Below are positions 14,315 through 23,389 of a DNA stretch of 43,206 bases, in pieces (position 1 is the first letter of the stretch; every line of letters begins with the position of its first letter). Source of the stretch: Saccoglossus kowalevskii (lineage: Eukaryota; Hemichordata; Enteropneusta; Harrimaniidae); NCBI RefSeq assembly GCF_000003605.2, contig NW_003130356.1, positions 539,500 through 582,705 of the forward strand, written 5' to 3'. The notes below the pieces were generated by a model, which had not been told where the DNA came from, did no database searches, and saw only the letters and a program-made list of their open reading frames with translations. The position numbers were made by a program, and so were the translations under genes.

Positions 14315-14518
14315 CTGTCACCCATTCTATAGAACCATGCTACCACTTAGCAGGTCACCAAGTAAGTACTACTCATACAGACTATAGTTCATACCATCAG
14401 TGTCATCGATGAGCGAGGTTTGAGACTTCGACCTCTCTGGTTTCTTCGAAAATACATTCGTAAACTTATTTCCCAGAAACTGAAACGACGACGATGAACT
14501 TGCTGCTTGTCTTTTCAT
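358..14518 (-). CDS. SVOP/SV2-related major facilitator transporter, 5' portion of gene (6 coding exons; 3' end outside window)
   Basis: Exons (minus order): 14518-14395, 12658-12486, 10694-10596, 7723-7652, 2077-1953, 421-358. All phases fit, giving about 219 residues. The N-terminus is cytoplasmic, Ser/basic-rich and then acidic (1-70). [17 protein letters not shown] (~72-88) is the signature lead-in of SVOP-family proteins. Then come TM1 (~90-117), TM2 (~125-148), MFS motif [11 protein letters not shown] (~146-155), TM3 (~156-175), TM4 with [14 protein letters not shown] (~184-198) and the loop [11 protein letters not shown]. Vertebrate SVOP shows the same order ([42 protein letters not shown]). 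SVOP is a synaptic-vesicle transporter-like protein whose substrate is unsettled. SVOP versus SVOPL cannot be decided from half a protein. Confidence 0.93.
886..1028. repeat. Near-complete inverted repeat (long hairpin / foldback element)
   Basis: Arms 888-923 and 994-1028 share AGGATACCTCAAAGTATG. Inner sequence keeps pairing (gacagtacagctg with cagcgttctgtctg; atcgacc with ggtcgat), so almost all of the ~140 nt folds on itself. It lies in the last visible SVOP-like intron. It could be a MITE or a source of a long hairpin RNA. Confidence 0.8.
1749..1909. mobile_element. TA-flanked MITE, family A, truncated
   Basis: Begins TACTGTAAAATACTTTATTT and contains the family-A interior (GGAATTAATTTTCGCTG, TCACCGAATCATTCCTTCAG) but lacks the right terminus. 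It ends about 44 nt before the 5' splice-site end of SVOP-like exon 5. Confidence 0.8.
1953..2077 (-). CDS. SVOP-like exon 5 (TM3 and TM4)
   Basis: Phase 0 in, phase 2 out at GG|gtaaga, 41 codons. [20 protein letters not shown] (TM3) matches vertebrate [36 protein letters not shown] (TM4) matches [20 protein letters not shown]. The acceptor is tgaataacag. Confidence 0.95.
2933..3141. mobile_element. TA-flanked MITE, family A
   Basis: ~209 bp palindromic element with termini TACTGTAAAATAC and GTATTATACAGTA. Sub-terminal arms (TTCGTTTGAAATTAATTTTC / GAAAATTAATTCCAGC) are inverted. No coding capacity. Confidence 0.85.
3332..3524. mobile_element. TA-flanked MITE, family A (opposite orientation)
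   Basis: Degenerate copy: left TATCCTGTAAAATAC, right GTATTTTACAGTAT, with the interior TCGTTGGATTTTATTTTCAC in reverse orientation to the copy at 2933. Confidence 0.75.
3772..3968. mobile_element. TA-flanked MITE, family A
   Basis: Termini TACTGTAAAATAC and TTTTTACAGTA. The interior has GATTTAGTGCAAATAAAATC and TTAATTCCAGCTAAAAT blocks as in the other copies. Confidence 0.8.
4016..4222. mobile_element. TA-flanked MITE, family B
   Basis: Same outer ends (TACTGTAAAAC / TTTACAGTA) but a different interior, marked by TTTATTTTCACTG at the left and AACCCAGTGAATAATTAATG at the right. Starts 48 bp after a family-A copy. Confidence 0.8.
4357..4434 (-). other. Exon-like segment in SVOP-like intron 4 (possible poison exon)
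   Basis: 78 nt with a good acceptor (gtttttgacag) and donor AGAG|gtagac. It sits in a phase-0 intron; inclusion would read CAT TGA and stop immediately. The other two frames are open (one reads [20 protein letters not shown]). It does not align with any SVOP region. Confidence 0.22.
4933..5242 (+). mobile_element. Probable solo LTR (310 bp)
   Basis: Starts TGTGG, ends GTCA and is flanked by a 4-bp direct repeat ACAT (4929-4932 and 5243-5246). Inside is a TATA-like GAGTATATATACTTGGGC (about 5091), followed by a pyrimidine-rich, promoter-like 3' half (TTGTTGCTCCTCTCC). No internal retrotransposon genes lie nearby, which suggests LTR-LTR recombination. Strand is inferred from the TATA orientation. 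Confidence 0.55.
7040..7620. repeat. Dispersed repeat, diverged copy 1
   Basis: Shares blocks with 16680-16880: TGAGATCGCGCATTATGCGTG versus GATCTCACATTATGCCTG, then AAAGGTCATAGCG / AAGGGTCATAGG and CAATTTTGATGAAGT in both. The later part (GACCATCTTGAATGGGATGA, TGTGAAGTTTGA) resembles 11110-11270. Non-coding remnants of an unclassified element. Confidence 0.55.
7652..7723 (-). CDS. SVOP-like exon 4 (TM2 and MFS motif A)
   Basis: A 72-nt phase 0-0 exon, acceptor cttatctcttgcag, donor gtaagt. It encodes [14 protein letters not shown] and [11 protein letters not shown]-x-x-x-D-R-x-G-R-K is MFS motif A in the TM2-TM3 loop. A decayed copy of the acceptor and exon start lies directly upstream (7743-7790). 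Confidence 0.95.
7743..7790 (-). pseudogene. Decayed tandem duplicate of the SVOP-like exon 4 acceptor region
   Basis: About 45 bp repeat the acceptor and first codons of exon 4 (7696-7739): CCAGTTAACATACCAACAAA versus CCAATTAACATACCAGCAAA, followed by AAATAAGAAAT versus GATAAGAAAT. In the copy the acceptor dinucleotide is lost (ctggg instead of gcagg), so it should not splice. Confidence 0.7.
9018..9391. mobile_element. Diverged family-A MITE interrupted by ~240 bp of other sequence
   Basis: The left remnant has GGAATTTATTTTCACTGTTT (about 9058). The right remnant has GAACCATTCCTCAGTGAAAA and ends AAGGTATTTTATAG. The unit is split by an unrelated segment (about 9080-9310). Confidence 0.5.
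9545..10560 (+). mobile_element. Putative non-autonomous Helentron-like ('pearl'-type) element with 157-bp tandem core
   Basis: The left end carries GAGATAGCTCCGCTGTTAGC. The right end is a hairpin, AGCTCCGCTCGAC-AAA-GTCGACAGCGGAGCT (10530-10560). TAGCTCCGCTGT and ACAGCGGAGCTA are exact sub-terminal inverted repeats. Between them lie about five tandem units; the marker AATATCAAAGCAAT recurs at 9791, 9948, 10105 and 10262, an exact 157-bp period. Tandem-core elements with sub-terminal inverted repeats and a 3' hairpin are known as Helentron-associated/pearl elements in bivalves. No Rep/helicase is present, so it is non-autonomous. Confidence 0.65.
10596..10694 (-). CDS. SVOP-like exon 3 (end of TM1, extracellular loop, start of TM2)
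   Basis: Phase 0-0, 33 codons, acceptor tttcttccgcag, donor gtaagt. [14 protein letters not shown] aligns with the SVOP ADAMEMMILSILAP signature, then [12 protein letters not shown] (vertebrate HCEWRLPSWQVA). A Helentron-like element ends about 38 nt beyond the donor. Confidence 0.95.
10761..10827. repeat. 31-bp tandem duplication
   Basis: AATGTTTTGCCGATTGTCAA occurs at 10767 and again exactly 31 bp on, identical in both copies. It is a recent small duplication in SVOP-like intron 2. Confidence 0.85.
11646..11880 (+). mobile_element. Helentron-like element, 5' fragment
   Basis: Shares the left end (CAAGCAACCTATCGGCTGAG, TAGCTCCGCTGTTAGC) and one core unit with 9545-10560. It breaks off at 11880, where an unrelated direct-repeat segment begins. 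Confidence 0.7.
11881..12048. repeat. 103-bp-spaced direct repeat
   Basis: ACTCAACCCTAACACTTAAA followed by a CCAATCAGAGA block starts at 11883 and recurs at 11986. Both copies have ATTCAG(A/T)CCAATCAGAGA; the spacer also holds the inverse CTGATTGGT. Confidence 0.7.
12244..12273. repeat. (ATTG)n microsatellite
   Basis: About seven perfect tetranucleotide units directly before a family-A MITE. Confidence 0.95.
12291..12465. mobile_element. TA-flanked MITE, family A, next to an exon
   Basis: Termini TACTGTAAATTATTCTATTT and AAGTATTTTACAGTA. The interior (ATGAATCAGTGAAAATAAAA, AATAAATTCCAGCTAAAATA) is family A. It lies about 20 nt past the donor of SVOP-like exon 2. Confidence 0.85.
12486..12658 (-). 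CDS. SVOP-like exon 2 (acidic tail, TYTVEEAV and GFGKFQ motif)
   Basis: Enters in phase 1 (split Gly), 57 codons, leaves in phase 0 at gtaagt. NDEEELD is followed by a polar linker, then [17 protein letters not shown], the family signature just before TM1, and the first half of TM1 (LTFLLGTFT). A TA-flanked MITE (12291-12465) begins about 20 nt past the donor. Confidence 0.95.
14268..14315. repeat. (AAC)n microsatellite
   Basis: About 15 near-perfect AAC units in SVOP-like intron 1, roughly 80 nt past the donor of exon 1. Confidence 0.95.
14395..14518 (-). CDS. SVOP-like exon 1 (start codon, N-terminal cytoplasmic tail)
   Basis: The ATG at 14518 is the first in its frame after an in-frame TAG about 65 nt upstream. 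It encodes 41 residues: [11 protein letters not shown], a basic stretch ([10 protein letters not shown]) and an acidic end (LIDDTD), leaving in phase 1 at gtatga. Ser/Lys-rich tails before the first TM are typical of SV2/SVOP proteins. An upstream exon could splice into this frame (see 20239-20291). Confidence 0.8.
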
Positions 14519-16679
14519 TGTGGTCAAATGACGACATGTCACTGTGCAGTTTTGTAAACACAGTTGGTATATACCAGCCTAAATAAACATCTTCCATTTT
14601 TAGATTGTGGATGCTAAAACGATATTAATCTGTCGTTAAAATTCTGCATTTCCCAACACAGGGTTGAATGAAATTTAGCAACCATTTTTTTTTTAAATTA
14701 AGTAACTTATTTCGAATAAATGTGACAAACTTGAATGCGAGTTGTGCATTTTTATCAGCAGTTTTCAGTTATTTATTTATTTTATTGTACACCAAGAACT
14801 ATTTGTTGAAAAATCAAATTGTGGGTAGATGTAGTGTAAGGTATTGTATTTGCTGAAGGTTATTATTATATTTGACAATAGTGGTGAAATGATTAATTGA
14901 CTGATCATGTTTTCCCTGGTCTGGTAGGCAAGTGAATGAGCAATTTAAAGGTAGTGACATGACATGTTATGATGTGGGGGGGGGGAGGGGGAAGAGGGGT
15001 TGCAATCTAATGTGGTATGAGGCTGCTCAATCTGATTAAAATTTGATCCTGGTTGGCTTAATTTTTTTTAAATTATATTTTAATGTACGTCATACACCGA
15101 TCAACCAATCATGAGCAAAACGGATCACCAATAAACAGGATACCAATAAACAGGAAGTACCTGTACCGGTAGTAGTAGTTTGAGTGACAAGTCTCAACAA
15201 GTGATCTACAATTTTTCCTCCAATGCTCGTACCATTTTTTACAAGTACCAATGTCTTCTTTGCGTTACTTTGCATAACATTCGTTTATAAAACAAGGTAC
15301 ACACCATGTTAAATTATTCCAAAAAATAATTTGGTTATCTGGGTTCAAAGTCGCGTGTTTGCTGTGAAATCCATATTTAAACTCAGTCAGATGACGGCGA
15401 AATAATCTTACCGTCAATAAAAAAAAACGAATATACCCTCGCAATACTGCAGCTACTGATGTGTTATTAACAACCAACTCCACTGGTGACACTGATTTTG
15501 ATTTTGAACAACGTTTGTACCAACGAAAAAAAAGTTTTCAGTATATATATGAAAAAAATTAGTTTGTTTCTGTATTCATAAAGATTTTTCAAAACCAGCA
15601 ACTAAAAATTACGTACAACTTTACACTAAAATAATGAAGATTTGGTTATTTGGCACTCGACCGTCAGCTATCAATACCATGAATAATGTTCGCGAACGCG
15701 AAGTCTGGTACGCAGTGTGTCCGAAAATGGAATGTGCTGTGTCATACCCAGTCTATTTATTAATTCTTTAGCAGAATTTCTCATTAACAGTAGAAAACAA
15801 ACGTGTATGTAATCGTAAAGTTGAAACTCGCACAATTCATCGGTGACGGCGCTGTTAAATATTTTTATTTCATGTACTCTCATGTACGCACGCTATTGAT
15901 AACTTACAGCTTTCTCAATTTATCCAGTAGTGTCAAATCGGTAAACAAAATTAAATGAAGATATATTAATGGCGCAGTATCTAGTTTGTGCATATGTTAT
16001 AATATGCATATTATTCTATTACCCGGTAATTATCATTTTACTAATAGCTAATTAACCGTGGAACCCAATGGCATGTAACTAGTACACCTACATTACATTT
16101 ACATTATTCCACAAATCTGTCAAAGCAGAATGTATCACTGATCCAACACTTTTGTCTAATTCACTTGGTCCAAATCTGTTGAAGTTCTCAACTACCGATG
16201 GTATAAATTTGTGTGATTATATATGGTGGGGGTTAAAACAGTTGAGGAGAAACAACACTGAGTATTAAATAGGATATAAAAAGATTACAATCACAGTGCC
16301 ATTTGATGCTACAATTTGTTTTGGGAAGTCTAATAAAATTTTGAATATTTCCATCACAAACTAGATTGTTACACTTCAAGTATGGGTACCATGGCAACTA
16401 CATATATCACAGGACAGTCTTATGGGAAGGATTATTGTTTTACATAATCCATACATTATCGGTTTACCATTAAAATTATTTTATTTATCTTATTAGCTAT
16501 GCAAATGTGTATGTACAAGTATAGTTATTATATTCTATTGTATGTAATATTAAGACTTGAGTTAAAAATAGAATGTTCTGAAAAAATAGTCAATAAACGG
16601 TAATAAAAAATACAAACCTTTTTTGGTTTAAATTTGTTATTATTATTATCATAATTATTCTTTATTTTAATGATATTTT

Positions 16680-17110
16680 TTGAGGTTACAATCAATTTCG
16701 CAAACAAAACCTTCAAAAACAATAGACTATGTTTTTCGTTTTGTGCAAGATCTCACATTATGCCTGAAACTGAATATCAAAAGGGTCATAGGTCGTTACG
16801 TCAACAAAACATATGGAACTTGACAAACCATAAAAGTACTTTTGGGGTATTTGATGATGTTCAATTTTGATGAAGTACGTGTATCTCAACGCTGTATAGT
16901 TTTGCATTTCAACATTTCACTGATTTATTTTAATGAAAAATCACTCATTCGGCTGTTCTGGCGGATCGAGGCATATGACCACTTATGCACATGCGATAGT
17001 CAGATACAACAGGAAGTACCAAAAGTGATAAGAATTCTCCAGAAATCGAATGGCATGACAAATATTTCAGTCCGAGGCAGTACTCAGTTTTTGAAACCTG
17101 GATATGTAGC
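16680..17110. repeat. Dispersed repeat, diverged copy 2
   Basis: Matches blocks of 7060-7280 (CACATTATGCCTGAAA, GGGTCATAGG, TCAATTTTGATGAAGT). A family-B MITE starts about 10 bp after it. Confidence 0.5.
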
Positions 17111-17119
17111 TGTCAAGTG

Positions 17120-17323
17120 TACTGTAAAATGACACTGGGTTTAAATTTCGTTGATTTACCATTTCAGGCATATTCAGTGGGGTTCAAATTCACCGTTTTA
17201 TCATTTAGATAATGTGTTCTATGCTAAATTTTACATATTCACTGGGTTTTTAATTTAGCGCATTTTCCAGTCAGCGAAATAAGCAAAATAAAAACCCAGT
17301 GAATAATTAACCTTTTTACAATA
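17120..17323. mobile_element. TA-flanked MITE, family B
   Basis: Starts TACTGTAAAATGACACTGGG. Internal blocks (TATCATTTAGATAATGTGTT, AACCCAGTGAATAATTAA) are nearly identical to 36974-37173. The right end is mutated (TTTTTACAATA). Confidence 0.85.
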
Positions 17324-17570
17324 TTTGCTTCATTATATACATGTAGTAAATACACACTATATATCGTTATTTCTGGCAACCTTAATATATGTATTAATGT
17401 ATTACACTACCTGTAAATGTATCGTTCACATCGGCATATGTGTTATCATAATATAGATAAAATTTTTATTTTTATACCATACGGTATACTGTCAATTGTA
17501 TGACGTACTCGGAACAAATTTGCACTTCTTGGCCAGCATTTTTTGCTTATTTTCATGTATTTTTCAAACA

Positions 17571-18575
17571 AGCAGCCTGTCAGCTGAGATAGCTCCGCTG
17601 TTAGCAATGCACATTTCAATTAAATAACTGAAGATATCATTGGAAAATGAGCAATTTGTATAGTATTAATAAAGCAATCAGACTTGCTGTTTTCAACAAG
17701 AAGTCGAAAATATCACTATTTACAAACAAGTCATTGAAAATGACACAGTCCCCATTAAATTTTTGAAAGTTCTCTTTGTGCACGTCATATTAAAGCGGAG
17801 GGGTTGTCGCAAGCGTGTCCTTAAAACTTGAGTTTTAAGTGGCGTATACAACAGATTGTTTATTTACATCAAAACATGTGTTCCGCGTAGTAGTAATATG
17901 GCCAAAAATAAAAACAGCCGTTATTCGGCCATCTTTGATCTGATTATGAAACACACTGATATGTATGATGTATGTGCCCAATACGAATGAAAATGGTACA
18001 ATAAATAGTGGAAATATAGTAGTAAGGCCAAAAAGTCAGATGGCTGTCAATCGGCCATCCTTGACCAGATTTTTAAACAAATTGTCATGGACATGCATCC
18101 TAACATGTATAAAGTACATGTACGAACGGACAGACAGACTCAGGAACTCACGGACGGTCGGGGGCATGTATTCTAACATGTATAATCTATGTACCAAGTT
18201 TGAATGAAAACTGACAAAGCATGGCCAAAATACAACATTTTCAAAAAACAAGATGGCTGTCAGTCGGCCATTTCGAATCGAATCGCTAAACCACTGCATG
18301 TGCATATGTCTCACATAAAGAATGAACGGAATCGGTCCAAGGGGTTCTGAGATATGACTCCGCATGGACGCGCAGACGCACGGATGGACGGAGACTAAAA
18401 ATGACAAAAATATTCATCAAAATTAGAGAATTGAAGATATCATCATGAAATGAACAAATCTAAGAGAGGTCTACCCAAGGTACATTCTATACACCAAGTA
18501 TCAAAGCATTCAGGCTTGTAGTTTTAAAGAAGAAGTCGAAGTAAAACATTGACACGGACGACGGACGATATTGAT
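17571..18575 (+). mobile_element. Helentron-like element split by a ~670-bp insertion
   Basis: The left part (17571-17720) has CAGCTGAGATAGCTCCGCTG and half a core unit. The right part (18394-18575) resumes with AAAAATGACAAAAATATTCA and ends GACACGGACGACGGACGA, just as 9545-10560 does before its hairpin. The piece between (about 17722-18393) is a different repeat with three blocks of the type AGATGGCTGTCA(A/G)TCGGCCAT. Confidence 0.6.
17722..18393. repeat. Inserted composite repeat with ~GGCTGTCA-TCGGCCAT blocks
   Basis: Blocks at about 17915, 18037 and 18250 each read (GG)C(T)GTNA.TCGGCCAT followed by a TTGA(A/T)C-like box; the end is rich in GGACGGACAGAC-like runs. Non-coding in all frames apart from accidental openness. 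Confidence 0.5.
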
Positions 18576-18607
18576 AAATTTGCAAAAAGAAAAGATATGA
18601 AAAAAAA

Positions 18608-18932
18608 ATATACTGTTAATGCATTAATTATTCACTGGGTTTTAATTTTGATATTTTGGCTGATAAGTAAAATCTGATAAATGTGAACATGTAAAATAAC
18701 AATAAAACTCTTGACAAATACATGAAATTATAACACGGTGAATATTAAAGCGAGGGAGTCGTCACCTGCGCATGCGTCAGATGGCCATAGCATGTCATTG
18801 TTTACAAACAAGTGTCTACCCATGAGGCTTTGCGTTTTTTGCGTGTGTTGTAATCGTCGCACGGGACTCAATTTCCGCGCATGTGCAGGTTATGACTTTA
18901 AATGTCAGTGAAAATAAATGGTTTTGCAGTGT
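18608..18932. mobile_element. Family-B MITE with a nested foldback insertion
   Basis: Outer ends are ATACTGTTAATGCATTAATT (right-end motif of family B in inverse orientation) and AAATAAATGGTTTTGCAGTG. They are interrupted at about 18737-18900 by a segment with imperfect inverted ends: TTAAAG...GTCACCTGCGCATGCG and CGCGCATGTGCAGGTTATGAC..TTTAA. A related left end (TATTAAAGCGGAGGGGTTGTCGC-like) lies at about 17792. Confidence 0.6.
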
Positions 18933-19222
18933 ACAAGGTTTTATTTTGTAGAAGGGGAGAATTAAAATGAACCAGCGTTAAAAGAAATCAAACGAACAAA
19001 TAACAGCTACAGTCTATCAGACAGTGTATAGCAATACCTACATGACAGACACGATTACCCAGGGTAATATCAATTAATACAATCAATTTATGGTACCAAC
19101 CCCACAGTTCATCAAGTTATCAAAGAGGCGTTAGCGAACTATTGTCATCACAGCTGATAAACCACGTTTACATTGCTATATAGGTATTGTAGGACTAGCA
19201 GACAGTACAGTCTGAGCATAAC

Positions 19223-19438
19223 TACTGTAAAATACTTTATTGGAATTGGCTTGGAATTAATTTTCGCTACTTTCGCTGAAGGAATGATTCAGTGAAAATA
19301 AATACAGTGAATATACTGTTTTTTCCTATATTTTATATTCATCTTGTCAAAAATCACTGAAAATAAATTCCATACAAAACACCCAGAAAGTATTTTCAGT
19401 AAAAATTAATTCCAGCGAAAACAAAGTATTTTACAGTG
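19223..19438. mobile_element. TA-flanked MITE, family A
   Basis: Full-length ~216-bp copy from TACTGTAAAATACTTTATTG to AAGTATTTTACAGTG; only the right TA is mutated. Confidence 0.85.
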
Positions 19439-19909
19439 AGCTGGCTCTTGCCTAGGTTTGCCTTTTCATAAAAAATACAATTTTTTCTGTAAGTATCGCT
19501 GTCATAATTTTAATTTATTCTTTATTACTTAAATATATATACCGATATAAAAAATTCTCTGTACAATCTACATATTGATACATCTAGCTTAAGTCACACT
19601 CAATTGCAAAGTTGAATTTTAATTTAATTAAAATCAAAGCAGAGTTGATAAAATCTGTGGAAACAAATTCAACCATGATATGCACATGTGTTAACATGTT
19701 TATTCTGTCAGTAAGCACAAAAATAATAGATTTGTTCTGACCAGCGTGTGTATCATATTAAAATGTGCATGTGTTAACATGCATCGCACCTTTAGTTTTT
19801 TTTGAAATATTGAAAATAAAATTGAAAATCATTTTTTGAAAATCTCAGGACCAGAAACATATTTTTCAGGTTTAACTTAAACCCCCTTCCCCTCCCCTCA
19901 TCACCAATT

Positions 19910-20001
19910 TCATTATTTTCACTGATAAGTAAAATTCACTTAATTAAATCCATATAAACTTAAAATCCAGTGAATAGCAAAAATAAATGGTTTTACAGTA
20001 C
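19910..20001. mobile_element. Family-B MITE fragment
   Basis: The inner part TTTTCACTGATAAGTAAAAT and the end ATAAATGGTTTTACAGTA match family-B copies; the left terminus is missing. Confidence 0.6.
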
Positions 20002-20238
20002 ATTTAAATTACATGTAAACTTTAACGTTGCTGATTTACCGGCAAAAAAAATGCTGAGAAATTTTCAATCTGCCCTTCAAATAAAATAAAGCAAAAATAA
20101 TTTAATAATATGATTTAGATATGAAAAAACAACAACAAGTAACAAATGTGCAGAAGAGCGGACACAACGCAGACAACGATAACAACTGCTAAACACAAAT
20201 TAATATGATGTATAATAGATAAAAACAAGTGGACTTAC

Positions 20239-20291
20239 TACCATCTAAAAGCCGCTGGTACATTCTCTTCACTGATCTCATCTCCAAATCT
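20239..20291 (-). CDS. Candidate 5' exon (possibly of the SVOP-like gene)
   Basis: A 53-nt segment with a good acceptor (tacaatactcag) and a perfect donor (gtaagt). Two frames are open. In the frame containing LEMRSVKRMYQRLL, joining the end to the cryptic acceptor at about 14544 (aactgcacag) would read into exon 1 in frame through a new ATG and about seven residues. The other open frame (RFGDEISEENVPAAFRW) continues the 21530 exon in phase 0 but would hit a stop in exon 1. No homologue recognised. Confidence 0.3.
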
Positions 20292-20717
20292 CTGAGTATT
20301 GTACGACAGACAAAACAGGATACAGTCACAACAGTTGCTACAGGTTTCAACAAGTACAATATTATTTTGTTGTAATGCAAAAGTTAATTTTTATGTTTCT
20401 CAAAATGCATGCCAGTTTAAAATCACGGCTTTTGTGGATGGTAACAATTTCAGCAAAAAAAGAAAGAAAAGAAAAACTCATTTTTCATGAAGAATCCAAA
20501 AAATCCATTCGAATTAAGAAAAAGGCTGCAATTATAAATATAATTATTTTTATTCTCTCTCATTCAGAACTCATGGGTGGTAGGATTGGTGAACAAAATT
20601 TGCACACTGCATACAGAAAAAAAAGCATAAAAACTATCCACATTTTTATGTTGAAAATTTTAGACAATAACTTTAAAAATTGGAATGCATTACTGCTGTA
20701 CTATTCCTAGTGTTACA

Positions 20718-20751
<34 letters not shown>

Positions 20752-20760
20752 AAATAAATC
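20718..20760. repeat. (ATAA)n microsatellite
   Basis: About nine AAAT/ATAA units. Confidence 0.95.
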
Positions 20761-21399
20761 AAGGAACACCATGCAGGAACAAACTTAAAAAGCAACATCA
20801 TCCTGAAAAATCTAGCAAAAAAAAATAAGTGAAGGAAAAACTATTTTTTCACTTTTTCTGCACTTTCACAGTTTCCACTCCCACATGCAACAGGTTTTTT
20901 TTCCCCCCATACTCATACATTCATTTCTCTCATAATTATAGACACCATCTGGGATTGGTTGAATGGGTCATTACTAAAAGATGATGAAACAACAGATTAA
21001 TTGTCAAGGCAACAACAATAGTGACCACCAATATGCCATTTTCTTCATCACGCATTTTTATGTGTTCTGCAACAGTTTTTTTTCTTCTTCATTTGTCCTA
21101 ATTTTATTTGTTTATTGCCGTTTGTATTTGTTATTTCATAACTCCACTGTTGGTGATACATCGAATACAAATATGAGCTGATCATCACAGCTGGTGCGTT
21201 CCTGTGAACTGCGAGTACTCAAATCATCGCCGCATTGATTGGCGACAAACATTGCGAAAAAAATACGATGACATATATACTAATACCCTACTATGAGTAA
21301 ATGTAGCTCAAAATAATAAATCTGTCTATATAAAATAAGAGTACTCAAGTTTTACGGTCTATAAAAGTCCGCAGAGAACAACAGTGATTGAAAAATGTC

Positions 21400-21860
21400 G
21401 AAAGGCAAATGTGTGTCCTTGCATGCAAGTCCACGTCAATCGAACCCGGCTGCGATCACATTCGCAAATTGAACTTGTTGAACCCCGCTATCTCCCGGCT
21501 GCTATCTTGGTAACTCTCAAGGCACTTACCTTGTAAAATATAATATGCGGCGGAGGTTCACTCATTTGTAACATCGGCAGCTTATAAGTTCCATTGCGGC
21601 CTTGAAAGTTAAAAACAAATTAAGCTTGTTTTTGACTCCGATTTATCTATGTATATGAAACAATCACGACACGATTACAACTGACAGTCTGCTCACTGTT
21701 CTTATCAGCGTTGATCAATGTGTTCGTGATTTCATTGAATGAACCCAGTATAGTAGAGTTGACAACTCGCTAGCGTGAAACAGTTGGATCGTTCGCTGTT
21801 TGATTTTTTTTTTAACGAGTTGCCGTGAAAAGCGCCGCCAGTGTCAACTATAACTTGTTT
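21400..21860 (-). promoter_or_regulatory. Relatively GC/CpG-rich promoter-like patch
   Basis: Within an otherwise very AT-rich intergenic stretch, this segment has clustered CpG (cgaacccggctgcg, gcggcgg, aaaagcgccgcc) and a strong minus-strand splice donor at its edge. That combination fits a transcription start region for a minus-strand transcript. No TATA box or initiator could be assigned. Confidence 0.3.
21530..21620 (-). CDS. Candidate first exon (leader) with strong splice donor
   Basis: A strong donor (ACAAG|gtaagt) at 21530 lies in the most CpG-rich patch of the window. The exon start is undefined; the upper bound given here is arbitrary. One frame reads MLQMSEPPPHIIFYK up to the donor, another has a stop close upstream. 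It could be a 5'-UTR exon of the SVOP-like gene, or the start of a short unrecognised gene. Confidence 0.28.
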
Positions 21861-23389
21861 TTGTTACTGGTAACAGAGGGCGTTATTTGACAGAAACTAC
21901 CCCAATCCAGAAGTTGGCAAAAAGTTAGCAAAAAGAGGTTCAATGGCAAATTTAAATTACAAATCTGCACAGAGGGAATTAACACGATTAGACATTGCAA
22001 AAAAGGAAGAAAGTGACTGATCAATGATTATCTTTCCAAAATTGCTTCATGTACAGATTTTTTTTATTACGGTAATAGATTAGCCTGTCCATGGTCGCAT
22101 CATGAATGGATGAAAATGTAATTGTGCTTACTGTAAAATTTGAAAAGATGATAATTTATGTAAAACATGGATGTGACCCTCCCTGCTAGTCAAAATCTCA
22201 GTGTGTCAATTTGTAAATGCAAATGTAAGTGTGACCATGTGTAATTTCTATGCTAGCAAAACATAGTGGATACGTTGTTTTATGACTGATCAGTCTAATA
22301 GTTATTACGGTATATACATGTTGCGTTATGAAATAGTTCTACACTTAGCAATCAAAGAGCGCATGTGATGCGACCTAGAAAATAGTTTTGATTGTATTGT
22401 ACCATACCCAGTGTTTATTCGTCACATTGATGAGTGACATATTATTTGTTCTAATTATTCTGTTAATTAAACTCAACTTTTCTGAGCGCATAAATTTGTC
22501 TATTCTCTATTGGCATCGAAACAAACGCAGTTTGAAATGACTTTAAAATTAGTGATTATATTACAAATTCACCTCCAAAACTGTAAAAATAGTGATGACT
22601 TCAAAAATAACTTGGGTAAACTATTAATAATTAGCATTCATGTACGGTAATCGGTTATGCAAATGAGCCAGAATGCTCCACAACCTTGAATACGCACTCA
22701 CAAACTACAATTCCTTTGTTAGTTTTATCGTCAGAAAGATGAACAGGACATCAAATTCATGACCCTGCAATATCAGATTAAATAAATTTATGTAGAACCG
22801 GTAATTTTATTTTGTTCTTTGCCAAAGGCTTGAAACAAATGAAAACTATTACACGAGTACCTTACTTCCGCCGACCATAAGCCCCTCCCTGATTATAAGC
22901 CCACCCTTCTATATTTAGACATTTAACGAGTTGAGGGTGTTTCTACCTGGTGTCGACAACATTTATTAAAATATGCGTGTAAAAAGTTGTTTCATTGCAT
23001 AAACATTAGATAATTCATGTGAATCTGATAATGTAAGATAATCCTGAGATAAATAAGTGTATAAAAAGACAAACAAAGACTCTGGTTTAAAATACATTTA
23101 ATAGTCATGCTAAAATTGTGCTATAACATTTCTCGTACAAGTCTCAATAAAAAAAAAAATAAAAAAACTTTTATTTTCAATCCACCAATCATACTGTAAA
23201 TAGTTGGGTTTTACACCCATATTTGGCAACTGTGTTAATATTGCTAATCCGGTTGAAAACAACTTTATAAATCCAGACTTGTTGAAGGTGGATAAACAAA
23301 AGTTGCTATATTTAAGGTAAATTTTGCTATTAACCAGTCTTGTATAAAAGTATAAATCAGCTTGGCAAGCACTTTTGTGAATCTGAAGT

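Larger units (their letters stand above)
14600..20230. other. Non-coding stretch upstream of SVOP-like exon 1 (intergenic or 5' intron)
   Basis: Apart from the repeats listed separately, no homologous coding sequence was recognised on either strand. A GC-richer patch with CpG (15650-15900, e.g. gttcgcgaacgcgaag) could be an alternative promoter about 1.2 kb upstream of exon 1. Confidence 0.5.

Noticed and set aside
18036..18407. 123-codon minus-strand frame
   Set aside because: Covers the composite repeat with GGCTGTCA/TCGGCCAT blocks; repeats in the peptide mirror the DNA repeats and no domain is recognisable.
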